64,000 bases of DNA from assembly GCA_049693715.1 (NCBI GenBank), contig JBAVQC010000317.1, positions 40,607 to 104,606 on the forward strand. Reading direction: 5' to 3'. The notes below the pieces were generated by a model, which was not told the origin of the DNA, searched no databases, and was given only the letters and a program-made list of their open reading frames with translations. The stretch comes from PALSA-350 sp049693715. Lineage in GTDB: Bacteria > Acidobacteriota > Terriglobia > Terriglobales > Acidobacteriaceae. Shown here in pieces: positions 1 through 8,192 of the stretch. A program made the position numbers and the translations under genes. The stretch's first letter is position 1. Every line of letters begins with the position of its first letter.

Positions 1-1038
1 TTTGATATTGTCTCCGGGGGAGAACTTCAGCGCCTCCTCAGCGTGAATAAGAAAGCCGCTCACCGAGTGGTCTTTTCGGGTGTGGGCAAGACAGCCGCGG
101 AGCTCGATCTTGCCCTGGCTGCCGGCATCTTGATCTTCAATGTGGAGAGTGAATCTGAGGCCGCCTTGTTGGCCGAGCGGGCGAGCAAGCGTCGTATCCG
201 GGCCCGGGTCGCCCTCCGGGTCAACCCGGATGTTTTCGCGGAAACCCATCCTTATATATCGACCGGCCTGCGCGAGCACAAGTTCGGTATCGACATCAAG
301 TCCGCCCGGTCGGTCTATCAGGAAATCAAACGATCGCGATACCTCGATCCGGTCGGCATCAGCGTCCACATCGGATCCCAGATCCAGACCGCCGAGCCAT
401 TTGGGGCCGCGCTCGCGGGAGTAGCCGAGCTGATCCGCGAACTCGAAGCGGACGGCATCCAGATCAAGTTCGTAGACGCCGGCGGTGGCCTGGGCATCGA
501 CTACCGCGGTGGAGTCCCTAGCTTCGATCCTGCTGCGGCGATGGCAAAGTATGCGGCCGCGGTCGAACGGTCTCTCGATGGGCTTCAGGTTCGCCTGCTG
601 CTCGAGCCCGGCCGCTTCTTGATTGCCCAAGCCGGGGCCTTGCTGGCCAGGGTTCTGGTGGTCAAGCGCAATGGCAGTAAGACTTTCGTAATCACCGACG
701 CCGGGATGAACGACCTCATCCGGCCGGCCCTATACCAAGCCCACCATGAGATTCTGCCCGTGATCCAAAATCCGAAGGCGCGACCCGCCGTGGTAGATAT
801 CGTCGGCCCGGTGTGTGAGACGGGAGACTTCTTTGCCCGGGATCGGGAAATGCCGGAGGTAAAGGAAGGAGACCTGGTGGCGATTCTGGACGCCGGTGCC
901 TACGGCATGTCCTTGAGCTCCAATTACAACTCCCGGCCCCGCCCCGCGGAAGTTCTGGTCAAGGGCAAGCGAGCCCGGCTGGTCCGCCGCCGGGAAACCA
1001 TCCGCGACCTGATAAAGCAGGAAAAACGGCTCGCCTAA
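1..1038 (+). CDS. lysA: Diaminopimelate decarboxylase, 5'-truncated by window edge
   Basis: PLP-dependent fold-type III decarboxylase that converts meso-diaminopimelate to L-lysine, the last step of lysine synthesis. The reading frame is open from base 1 (FDIVSGGEL, VVFSGVGKT), so the true start lies upstream. Visible family signatures are the HIGSQI motif, the glycine-rich GGGLGIDY phosphate-binding loop, the EPGR motif and the C-terminal CETGDFFARDR block, whose Cys contributes to the dimer active site, followed by GAYGMSLSSNYNSR. The C-terminus is intact and ends in a basic tail. The family is normally about 420 residues, so roughly 70-80 N-terminal residues, including the PLP lysine, are missing. 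It is followed by a repeat-rich spacer and no co-directional partner. Confidence 0.95.
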   Translation, partial: FDIVSGGELQRLLSVNKKAAHRVVFSGVGKTAAELDLALAAGILIFNVESESEAALLAERASKRRIRARVALRVNPDVFAETHPYISTGLREHKFGIDIKSARSVYQEIKRSRYLDPVGISVHIGSQIQTAEPFGAALAGVAELIRELEADGIQIKFVDAGGGLGIDYRGGVPSFDPAAAMAKYAAAVERSLDGLQVRLLLEPGRFLIAQAGALLARVLVVKRNGSKTFVITDAGMNDLIRPALYQAHHEILPVIQNPKARPAVVDIVGPVCETGDFFARDREMPEVKEGDLVAILDAGAYGMSLSSNYNSRPRPAEVLVKGKRARLVRRRETIRDLIKQEKRLA

Positions 1039-1307
1039 TTGGCTTTTTGAAGGGTACGGGCTTCACGCTCAGTTGCTGGAAACGGCGCCAAAAACCGTAC
1101 CTCAGGGACCTCAGGGGCTAAAGCCCATCGTAGTTTCAAGCAGTTGCGGCACGACTAAAGTCGTGCCCTGATACAAAGCGGATTTTTTCAGCAACCTGTA
1201 AAGCCGTGTCTATCCGAATAATTTATGGCACGGCTGAATCCGTGCCCTTCGTACAAGGCATTTTTCCGCAGCCTGTTTAGCCCGTGTGTGAAAAACCTTA
1301 GAATTTC

Positions 1308-1405
1308 AAAATCGAGTCCCGTAGGGACGACTGGAAGTTACCCGATAATTTTTTCAGCCGTCCCCATTCGACAAGCTCAGGGCAGGCTCTACGGGACTCG
1401 ATTTT
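1308..1405. repeat. REP-like inverted repeat with interrupted inner loop
   Basis: The outer arms are 17-bp perfect inverted repeats at 1308-1324 and 1389-1405 (AAAATCGAGTCCCGTAG and its complement). Inside are the GTCCCGTAGGGACG and CAGCCGTCCC blocks also found in the larger elements at 14114 and 27854. Compared with those, a 25-nt stretch at 1365-1389 (begins CATTCGACAAGC, ends AGGCTC) separates CCGTCCC from TACGGGAC. Confidence 0.7.
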
Positions 1406-1457
1406 GAGATGTTCCCATAAATAAACCCGGGACGATCATTGGGCCTTTTTTCACCCC

Positions 1458-1500
1458 CACAAAAGCAACCGGCGGGCATGTGCCCGAGCCGGTTGCTTCA
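1458..1500 (-). terminator. Rho-independent-like terminator of the peptidoglycan-binding gene
   Basis: Read leftward, the stem AAGCAACCGGC pairs with GCCGGTTGCTT, with a GGGC/GCCC inner pairing, and ends in TTTT then GTGGG. It sits 16 bases downstream of the stop codon at 1516. The T-tract is short, so efficiency is uncertain. Confidence 0.6.
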
Positions 1501-1515
1501 ACTGCAGCAATCGAT

Positions 1516-1998
1516 CTACTGCGAAAGGGAGTGAACCGAGGCCAGTGTATTCTCCGCCGGCTCAGTAGACTGCGCCTGCGTCGTGAGTTCCTCTGGTTGA
1601 GCGGAAGAGCCGGATAGGGTGCGGCCAATCGCTGAATCCTGCGTGTGGTTAGGTCCCAGTCCCAAACTAATCAGGGCTCGACTGTCGGGAGTTAGCTTAG
1701 TCTGCCAGCCGTGGTCCGACTGATACTGCCGCATTGCCACCTGTGTTTGTGAGTCCCATTGTCCCGTGGGTGCGCCCGCCAGGTATTTCTGGCGGATCAA
1801 TGCGGTCTGAATCTCAGTCGCGCGACCGGAATCAATGGCACGCTGACCGTGGATACGATTGACCCTCTTGCCCTTTTTAGAGGATGTCACCCTGGAATGA
1901 CCGGAGGTGGGTGCGCGGTGGGTTCGGCTGCCAAATGCGGGAGTGATAGCCAGTGTGCACAGCAACAAAAAAGCCTGGCTTGCTCGAAGAGACGGCAT
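1516..1998 (-). CDS. Secreted protein with peptidoglycan-binding (PG_binding_1) domain
   Basis: A 160-residue protein with an N-terminal signal peptide (about residues 1-23, hydrophobic core AFLLLCTLAITPAFG). A basic linker with SSKKGKR follows. A single PG_binding_1-like helical module spans about residues 50-115 (RATEIQTALIRQKYL, GQWDSQTQVAMRQYQ, LTPDSRALISLGLG). The C-terminal 45 residues are Ser/Thr/Gln-rich and low complexity. The likely role is binding cell-wall glycan outside the inner membrane; no catalytic domain is present. GAGGT lies 4 bases before the ATG, supporting this start. The gene stands alone, with a terminator-like hairpin right behind it. Confidence 0.75.
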   Translation of the reverse strand: MPSLRASQAFLLLCTLAITPAFGSRTHRAPTSGHSRVTSSKKGKRVNRIHGQRAIDSGRATEIQTALIRQKYLAGAPTGQWDSQTQVAMRQYQSDHGWQTKLTPDSRALISLGLGPNHTQDSAIGRTLSGSSAQPEELTTQAQSTEPAENTLASVHSLSQ

Positions 1999-2198
1999 GC
2001 TTACCTCGACTAGGGGAGTTTCTTGCTTCTCGTCACATTATAAGGAGAACGGCAGGATTGCAATGGCTACCAATCCCGGCGGCACGATATTTCTCGCCGC
2101 CGGTAATGGTTACCATGTAAATTGTCCAACTTTACCGGATGAGGTGTCCCAGTACATTACTTTCTGGTGAGATAAGTTAACCCATCCGGGCAAATTAT

Positions 2199-3827
2199 CT
2201 ACGGAAGTGTTCCTCCGAGATAGGTTCCACCACCCGATGGATTGCGCGAGTCCACCACCCGGAAGCCCACATCCTGCCCTGCCTTCAACCCGGAAACCAG
2301 GGACTGGAATTGCTCCAGGGTGGTGACCGGCTGCCGGTTGATTTCCGTGATGACCATGCCTACAGCCAATCCGGACTCGTCGGCAAAAGACCCCGGCTTC
2401 ACCTGGGTTACCAGAACACCATGGAGCCCCTTGCTGGCCAGAGGCCCAGGAACAGCTTCCACCGTGACACCAAGTTTGCCTTCGGACGCATTCGGCGCAC
2501 TTTCCGGTCCATTCTCTCCACTTTGCGAGGCGGGTTGGGCCGCGTACAGCTTGGCACGGTCAGCAATGGTGAGGGTAGCCGTCGAAGTCTGCCCGGCGCG
2601 AACGTAACCCAAATGAACCGAGCTTCCGGGCCTACGAGCTGCAATATCGGTTACCAGCGCATCGCCATCCTTTATAGGCTTGCCATCCACGGTAGTAATA
2701 ATGTCACCAGCTTTCATGCCGGCCTGATCCGCAGGTCCCTTCGGACTCACCTGATTGACCAGCACTCCAGACTTGAACCCGTAGACACGCTGCACCGCCG
2801 GATTCAGGCTGGCCTGGAACTGAACGCCGATGGAACCCCGGATCACCTTGTGCTCCGGTCCAATCAGGTCGTTGTAGACGCCGATCACAGTGTTGGACGG
2901 CATGGCGAAGCCGATCCCCTCATAACCGGCTGATTGGGTCAGGATCGCTGTATTGACCCCAATGACCTGGTCAGCCATATTGACCAGCGGTCCTCCCGAA
3001 TTGCCAGGGTTGATGGCCGCATCGGTCTGAATGAAGTGCTGGAACTGGCCGGCGGCTCCTTTTTCGATGGTACGGTTCTTGGCCGAGACGATCCCCGCCG
3101 TGACCGTCTGGGTGAGGGCAAAGGGGCTGCCGATGGCAATGACCCAGTCACCTACCTGGCCGGAATCGGAATTGCCCATCTTTACCGTGGGTAGGGGCTC
3201 AGTGGCGGTGATCTTCACGACTGCCAGATCCGTATCCTTATCTACACCCACTACCTTGCCGGGCCGGCCCTGAAAGCCTTCGGGGTCAGTAGAAAGCTTG
3301 ACGAAAATCTTGTCGGCCTTCTCCACCACGTGGTTGTTGGTGATGATGTAACCGCGGGCGTCCACAATGAAGCCCGAGCCGAGAGACTCGCGGACCTGGT
3401 CACCCTGTTCAGGCGCGCCGCCGCCACCACCCTGGCCGCCGAAGAATCGGTTGAAGAAATCCTGAAAGTTCTGGTCGGGGCCCTGACCGTCCCCACCGTC
3501 ATCATCACCGCCACCCGGAGGAACCGCGGGCTGTGCGTGAGGGTTTCGGCGCCGCGGGCGGGACGACTCTTCCTGAGGCAGGGTTTCTGTATTGATGTTC
3601 ACCACCGCCGGGCCGACATTCTTGGCGATTTGGGTAAACGTGGTCGACAGGGTGATCGGATCGGGAATCTTCAGCGGGGTAGCGTCGGTGCTATCGGTCT
3701 GCGTTTCATTTCCGCGAACACCATGGACCGCAACAGACCCAATCAAAATGCCGGCTGAAAGCGTGCCGAGAATCGTAAATGTTGAAGCGAGACGGCTTGC
3801 GCGAAGCCGTTCGAGCAGGGGTTTCAT
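2199..3827 (-). CDS. Periplasmic Do/DegP (HtrA) serine protease
   Basis: HtrA-family quality-control protease and chaperone of the envelope. The 542 residues comprise an N-terminal membrane anchor or signal segment (about 15-38), an acidic Gly/Pro-rich insert (about 85-140), a trypsin-like protease domain and two PDZ domains (about 320-415 and 445-540). The catalytic triad is readable as His166 (NNHVV), Asp200 (DTDLAVV) and Ser277 (GNSGGPL). The low-complexity insert lies where the family has its regulatory LA loop and carries an NFQDFFNRFF helix. Length is a little above the E. coli DegP range. It is monocistronic, with about 250 bp of upstream DNA available for a stress promoter. Confidence 0.93.
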   Translation of the reverse strand: MKPLLERLRASRLASTFTILGTLSAGILIGSVAVHGVRGNETQTDSTDATPLKIPDPITLSTTFTQIAKNVGPAVVNINTETLPQEESSRPRRRNPHAQPAVPPGGGDDDGGDGQGPDQNFQDFFNRFFGGQGGGGGAPEQGDQVRESLGSGFIVDARGYIITNNHVVEKADKIFVKLSTDPEGFQGRPGKVVGVDKDTDLAVVKITATEPLPTVKMGNSDSGQVGDWVIAIGSPFALTQTVTAGIVSAKNRTIEKGAAGQFQHFIQTDAAINPGNSGGPLVNMADQVIGVNTAILTQSAGYEGIGFAMPSNTVIGVYNDLIGPEHKVIRGSIGVQFQASLNPAVQRVYGFKSGVLVNQVSPKGPADQAGMKAGDIITTVDGKPIKDGDALVTDIAARRPGSSVHLGYVRAGQTSTATLTIADRAKLYAAQPASQSGENGPESAPNASEGKLGVTVEAVPGPLASKGLHGVLVTQVKPGSFADESGLAVGMVITEINRQPVTTLEQFQSLVSGLKAGQDVGFRVVDSRNPSGGGTYLGGTLP

Positions 3828-4063
3828 CTGGGTCTAACCTCGTCGGTTGGGAAGCATACAAGGGCTGGCGGCTCTATGGAGGATGGCACCACTGTGTGCT
3901 CTCATCAGTATAGCCAAAACCCGGCGGTTGAAACGGCGCGCTGTTGCAGTGATTGGTGCCGCAGCAACATTACTAACTATTAGACGCTGACAATTCAGCA
4001 TCGGTCACAGAATGGACCTTAATCCCAACAGCTGTGTTTCGTATCGGTCCTGAATCAGTGGAT

Positions 4064-4077
4064 GTTACCTAGGTAAC
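4064..4077. repeat. Perfect 14-bp palindrome GTTACCTAGGTAAC
   Basis: The palindrome is followed directly by a third half-site GTTACC (4078-4083). It sits at the 3' end of the leftward amidohydrolase gene and about 240 bp upstream of the leftward DegP gene. It could be an operator or a hairpin end; there is no T-tract. Confidence 0.4.
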
Positions 4078-4078
4078 G

Positions 4079-5782
4079 TTACCTCTGGGGATTACCCACG
4101 GGTGCCTGATAGACAGTCTGTCCATCGACCACCGTCCGCAATACGCGCGCCTTGAGAATCTCACGCGCGCCCACGGTCGTCAGATCGCGATCAAGAACCA
4201 CGAAGTCGGCTACAAATCCCGCGGCCAGCCTACCTTTATATGTATCCGAAAATTCCGCATACGCCGAGCCCTGGGTATAAGCCAACAGGACCTGACCGAT
4301 GGTCAGCTTGTCCTGTGGAAAGTAGCTGCGGTTGCCGGCCTCGTTGCTGCGGGTGACTCCGGCATAAATGCCGCGGAAGGGGTTAATGGGTTCGACCGGG
4401 TAATCCGTCCCGAAGGCCAGCGGCACACCAGCATCCAAAAACGCCTTCCATGCATAGGCGTCGCGTGCCCGTTGCGGGCCGAGTCGCGCCTCCGCCCAGT
4501 TCATATCCGTAAGCAAGTGGCTGGGCTGCATGGATGACACGACGCCCAGAGCTTTATAACGCGGGATATCCTGCGGCTCGACCACCTGGGAATGCTCGAT
4601 TCGTTCGCGCCTGGCGGGAAAATCCGCAACATTCCGTGCTGCAGCGGCGAAGGCGTTAAGCGCCATCTCCACCGCCCGATCGCCAATAGCATGAAAGCCG
4701 ATCTGAAATCCGGCGGCGACACGCTCCTTGGTCATCGCATCGAGCTGAGCCTGCTGGTAACGCGGCAGTCCGCTGTTGCCGGGATCGTCGGCATACGGCG
4801 CCAGCAAAGCGGCGGTTCGCGAGCCGAGGGACCCATCCATGAAACCCTTCAACATTCCCGTATGCAGCATGCGGTCGGCGGCCGGTTGAGCAGCGCGTTG
4901 TGCCTCAAGGAGCGTGACGGGATCCTCGAACCGCAACCACTCCGTAATCCGCACCTTCAATCTGCCTTCCCGCTCCAGTTCCTGATAGACCAGGAAATCA
5001 TCCCAGCTGGAATTGTCCTGAACCGATGTAACGCCATGCGCGGCTGCATCGTCGATCGCCAACAGGATCGCCTGTCTGCGCATCTCGTGCGTGGGCGGAG
5101 GAACATGCTGCTGAATCAGATCCAAAGCCCGGCTCTCGCGGACTATCCCCGTCAGCTCGCCGTGGGCGTCATGATCGAACTGGCTGCCCGGCGGATCCGG
5201 AGTTTGCCTCGTCACCCCCGACATCGCGAGCGCCACGGAATTGGCCACCGCGATATGCCCGTCCACGCGGACAAAAAATGCGGGGTGGCCATGGGAGACG
5301 GTATCGAGATCCTGCCTCGTGGGCAACGTCTGACCGGCCCACAAAGTATGGTCCCAACCCCCGCCCAGCAGCCATTGTCCCGGTAGAGCGTGATCCGCGG
5401 CGGTGCTCACCCGTTTCAGCATGTCCGCCAGGGAAGTGGAACCGGTCAGATCGACCGCGAGCTTATTTTGCCCCGCATAGGCCATGTGTACGTGGGCGTC
5501 GTTGATACCCGGCATCACGAAGCCGCCCTTCAAGTCAAAGAGCCTGGTCCCAGATTGCTTTTGCCGCAGGACCGTTGCATCGTTTCCCACGGCGACAATT
5601 TCATGTGCTCCGACTGCGATGGCGGTCGCCCTCTGTCCGTGCGCTTGACCCAGACCCACACCGGTAAGCACGTTACCGTGGTAATAGATCGCGACCACCG
5701 GAGGTGGCGTGGCTGCGAGCAGAGGAGCCGCCACCAAGAGGCAACAGAATGACCAGCTTGGGGTCCAATGAAAACGGATCAT
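4079..5782 (-). CDS. Exported amidohydrolase (YtcJ-like, amidohydrolase family 3)
   Basis: Metal-dependent hydrolase of the amidohydrolase superfamily; this branch acts on N-acyl or cyclic amide bonds, but the substrate cannot be read from sequence. The 567 residues start with a signal peptide (about 1-24, CCLLVAAPLLAA). The metal-binding H-x-H motif is His97-Val-His99 (NDAHVHM). Further conserved blocks are GFMDGSLGSRTA, FHAIGDRAVEMAL, RIEHSQVV and the late-strand FGTDYPVEPINPF, whose Asp is the usual catalytic base. The start codon overlaps the stop of the upstream M20 peptidase by 4 bases (ATGA), so the two are translationally coupled. Together they suggest periplasmic or peptide-derived amide catabolism. 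Confidence 0.88.
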   Translation of the reverse strand: MIRFHWTPSWSFCCLLVAAPLLAATPPPVVAIYYHGNVLTGVGLGQAHGQRATAIAVGAHEIVAVGNDATVLRQKQSGTRLFDLKGGFVMPGINDAHVHMAYAGQNKLAVDLTGSTSLADMLKRVSTAADHALPGQWLLGGGWDHTLWAGQTLPTRQDLDTVSHGHPAFFVRVDGHIAVANSVALAMSGVTRQTPDPPGSQFDHDAHGELTGIVRESRALDLIQQHVPPPTHEMRRQAILLAIDDAAAHGVTSVQDNSSWDDFLVYQELEREGRLKVRITEWLRFEDPVTLLEAQRAAQPAADRMLHTGMLKGFMDGSLGSRTAALLAPYADDPGNSGLPRYQQAQLDAMTKERVAAGFQIGFHAIGDRAVEMALNAFAAAARNVADFPARRERIEHSQVVEPQDIPRYKALGVVSSMQPSHLLTDMNWAEARLGPQRARDAYAWKAFLDAGVPLAFGTDYPVEPINPFRGIYAGVTRSNEAGNRSYFPQDKLTIGQVLLAYTQGSAYAEFSDTYKGRLAAGFVADFVVLDRDLTTVGAREILKARVLRTVVDGQTVYQAPVGNPQR

Positions 5783-7128
5783 GCTTTGCCGGCCGCTCCA
5801 AGGGAGGGAGCAACGTGATCCAAAGCCAGCAACAGGAGAAGAAGGATGCGCTTCAGCGCCAGCTCGCGGCCGCTGGCGTCATACCACTCTCCGCGCGTGT
5901 GGATGCCTCCACCGTCACCGCCGGCGCCGATGCTGAGCGCCGGGATACCCAGGGACAAGGGAATATTTGCGTCGGTGGAGGCGACCCGCTGCTCGGTCCG
6001 AATACCCAGGTGGCGGTCTACGGCATGCAGGGCCTCAAGCAGCGGGGAATTATCAGCCAGGCGCCCGGCGGGGCGATCCCCAATGCGGTCGATCAGGAAC
6101 TGAAGCGGTCCAGGACTTGATGCAGAATTTCCACTCGATCCGGAATTCGGGGCGCTCAACCCACGACCGGCGGTGGAACCCGCTCCCGTTGCTCTATTTT
6201 GGGTGGTCCGCCCGGACGCATTGGCGAGCAGCACTGCATCTTCCACCGCGCGATGCAGTTCCACTTCCAGCCGGACTAACTGCTCCGCTTCCAGGCTGCG
6301 CAAGTCAAAGCGGGCGGTGGCGAATTCAGGAATTGAGTTGACGGAGCTGCCACCTTCAATCGTGCCGATGTTCAGCGTAGTGCGTGGCGACGGGGGCAAA
6401 GCAACTTCGCTCAGGGCCGCGATCGCCCGGCTCAGGACCACAATTGGATTCGGAACGCCGGCATCCGTCCACGAATGGCCACCCGGACCCTTCATGGTGA
6501 CCAGGAAACGGCGGCTGCCGAGAGCCTGGGTGACCACGACCTCGCTTCCCGCGCCATCCAGCACCACATTGGCGCCGATGCGTTCCCGCCACGGGGAGGC
6601 ACCGTAGAGGTAGCGCATGCCGCGAAGATCGCCTTCGCCTTCTTCGCCTACATTGCCGGCAAAGAGCAAGTCACAGGGAAGCTCGATGCCACAGCTTTCC
6701 AACGCAGCGGCCGTGGCCAATAGGCCGGCTACCCCCGCGCCGTTATCGCATGCCCCGGGCGCTTGCAGACGATTGTGCTCCAGCAACGGGGCAATCGGAG
6801 TGTGAAGGGGAAATACTGTGTCGATGTGAGCCGACAGCATGACGCCTCGCTGTCCGGCTCGCGATCGATTGCCCGGATAACAACCGAGTACATTACCGAC
6901 AGAGTCGATCTCGACCTGCTGCAGCCCGAGTTCGCGGAAACGCTCGGCCAACCACTCTGCGCGTCTGCTCTCGCCGAACGGGGGCGCCGCGATCGACACC
7001 AGTTCCTGCTGCCACTGCATCATCCGCCGCTCATGCAAGTGGAACCACTGGAACGCCGCATGAACGCGCGGCAGCGAAGCCAGTTGGCCGATGCGGGAAA
7101 AAGCTGAGTGGGTAACGGCGCCGGACAT
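5779..7128 (-). CDS. M20 family metallopeptidase
   Basis: Zinc-dependent amino- or carboxypeptidase/deacylase of the M20 (PepT/ArgE/DapE) family, 449 residues, without a signal peptide and therefore probably cytoplasmic. Metal and catalytic residues are visible: His101-x-Asp103 (SAHIDTVF), the bridging Asp128 (GACDNGAG), and Glu162-Glu163 (GNVGEEGEGD) as general base and metal ligand. A dimerisation (lid) domain occupies about residues 210-320. A Ser/Gly-rich stretch near 315-345 is unusual and may be a loop insertion. A late metal-binding HTRGEWYD block closes the fold. It is coupled by ATGA to the downstream amidohydrolase; truA lies 33 bp upstream in the same direction. Confidence 0.88.
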   Translation of the reverse strand: MSGAVTHSAFSRIGQLASLPRVHAAFQWFHLHERRMMQWQQELVSIAAPPFGESRRAEWLAERFRELGLQQVEIDSVGNVLGCYPGNRSRAGQRGVMLSAHIDTVFPLHTPIAPLLEHNRLQAPGACDNGAGVAGLLATAAALESCGIELPCDLLFAGNVGEEGEGDLRGMRYLYGASPWRERIGANVVLDGAGSEVVVTQALGSRRFLVTMKGPGGHSWTDAGVPNPIVVLSRAIAALSEVALPPSPRTTLNIGTIEGGSSVNSIPEFATARFDLRSLEAEQLVRLEVELHRAVEDAVLLANASGRTTQNRATGAGSTAGRGLSAPNSGSSGNSASSPGPLQFLIDRIGDRPAGRLADNSPLLEALHAVDRHLGIRTEQRVASTDANIPLSLGIPALSIGAGGDGGGIHTRGEWYDASGRELALKRILLLLLLALDHVAPSLGAAGKA

Positions 7129-7161
7129 AGCAGACCCTCAGAGTAGCATTCTCTCTCGCGG

Positions 7162-7899
7162 TCAATGATTCAGGTAATCCACGTTGACCAGGAACAGCCC
7201 GTGTGCGGGAGCGGTCGGCCCGGCGTCATCGCGCGAGCGAGCGGCGAGGATGGCCGGAATTTCTGTTTCTGCACGATTTCCTCGACCCACTTCGAGAAAG
7301 GTTCCCACCAGGTTCCTCACCATGTGATGGAGGAAACCATTTCCACGCACCCGATAGACAAGCAAACCCGACTCGTCCACCCACTCCGAAGCATGGAGGC
7401 AGCGCACATTGCTGCCCGCGTCGGAATCGCTGGCGGCAAAGGAGGTGAAGTCGTGCTCGCCCAAAATCATCCGGGCGCAGCGTTGCATCGCATCGACATC
7501 CAGTCGTGTAGGCAACGCATATACATAACGTGCCTGCCAGGGAGGACAAATCTTTCCCCGAAAAATTTTATACTCGTAAGTTTTTGCCCGGGCGCTGTGT
7601 CGCGCGTGAAAATCGTTTGCCACCCGCGCAGCCTCGAGCACCCGAATTGCTGGCGGCAGAATGCGGTTCAGCGCGCGGACAAGATTGGCCTCGGGGATAG
7701 GCGCCGCGAGCGCGAACGATGCCACCTGGCCCAGGGCATGCACCCCCGCGTCGGTTCGGCCGGAGCCCTGGGGCAGCACGTGTTCGCCGCTGATGCGGGC
7801 GAGAGCATCACGCAACAGTCCTTGCACTGTCAGGCGGTCGGGTTGCACCTGCCAGCCATGAAAATCGGCGCCGTCGTAGGCCAGCACCAGCTTCCACAT
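7162..7899 (-). CDS. truA: tRNA pseudouridine synthase A
   Basis: Isomerises uridines 38-40 in the anticodon arm of many tRNAs. Visible are the N-terminal YDGADFHGWQ block, the catalytic Asp in GSGRTDAGVHALGQ, and the C-terminal GNGFLHHMVRNLVGTFLEVG motif. The frame is open further upstream to 8007. I chose the ATG giving MWKLVLAYDG because the family starts immediately before this strand and GAGG lies 5 bases upstream of it; an ATG at 7917 is the main alternative. It probably shares a transcript with the M20 peptidase and amidohydrolase genes. Confidence 0.93.
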   Translation of the reverse strand: MWKLVLAYDGADFHGWQVQPDRLTVQGLLRDALARISGEHVLPQGSGRTDAGVHALGQVASFALAAPIPEANLVRALNRILPPAIRVLEAARVANDFHARHSARAKTYEYKIFRGKICPPWQARYVYALPTRLDVDAMQRCARMILGEHDFTSFAASDSDAGSNVRCLHASEWVDESGLLVYRVRGNGFLHHMVRNLVGTFLEVGRGNRAETEIPAILAARSRDDAGPTAPAHGLFLVNVDYLNH

Positions 7900-8192
7900 C
7901 CGGGCCTCAGTCTGCATGGGAAGATTTCCGCCTGCCCGTGATCGCGGGCAGGGCATTTTGCAACCGGCGCTGCGATATACTCGCCAAGAGCCAGCGAGCG
8001 CCGGCAAATCTATGGAACGAATCGCCGGCCGGCAGCGTAAATGGTTTCATGCCAGGAAACCGTAGTTCATCCGGCCCCCAACGAGCGAAAACTAGAGTCA
8101 TCGGGCGATCATGCCGCATCTGCCATGCTAGCTCCTAATTAGATTAGAACGGCGAGGGCCTGAGGCCTGACCCCCGAGATTTTGACCCTACG

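Larger units (their letters stand above)
1039..1515. repeat. Repeat-rich spacer after lysA
   Basis: No gene is supported here. The spacer is a mosaic of short dispersed elements. TTTTTGAAGGGTACGG lies at 1044-1059, just after the lysA stop. A perfect hairpin GGCACGACT-AA-AGTCGTGCC lies at 1148-1167. Two copies of a TTTTTC(C/A)GCA(G/A)CCTGT(A/T) motif lie at 1183-1208 and 1261-1286. A large inverted repeat spans 1308-1405. Related motifs recur at 28.05-28.09 kb and 63.8 kb. This architecture is typical of non-coding repeats in acidobacterial genomes. That attribution is from general knowledge. Confidence 0.7.

Noticed and set aside
1225..1407. 60-codon frame in the lysA spacer
   Set aside because: It lies entirely within dispersed repeats and hairpins and shows no protein-like pattern.
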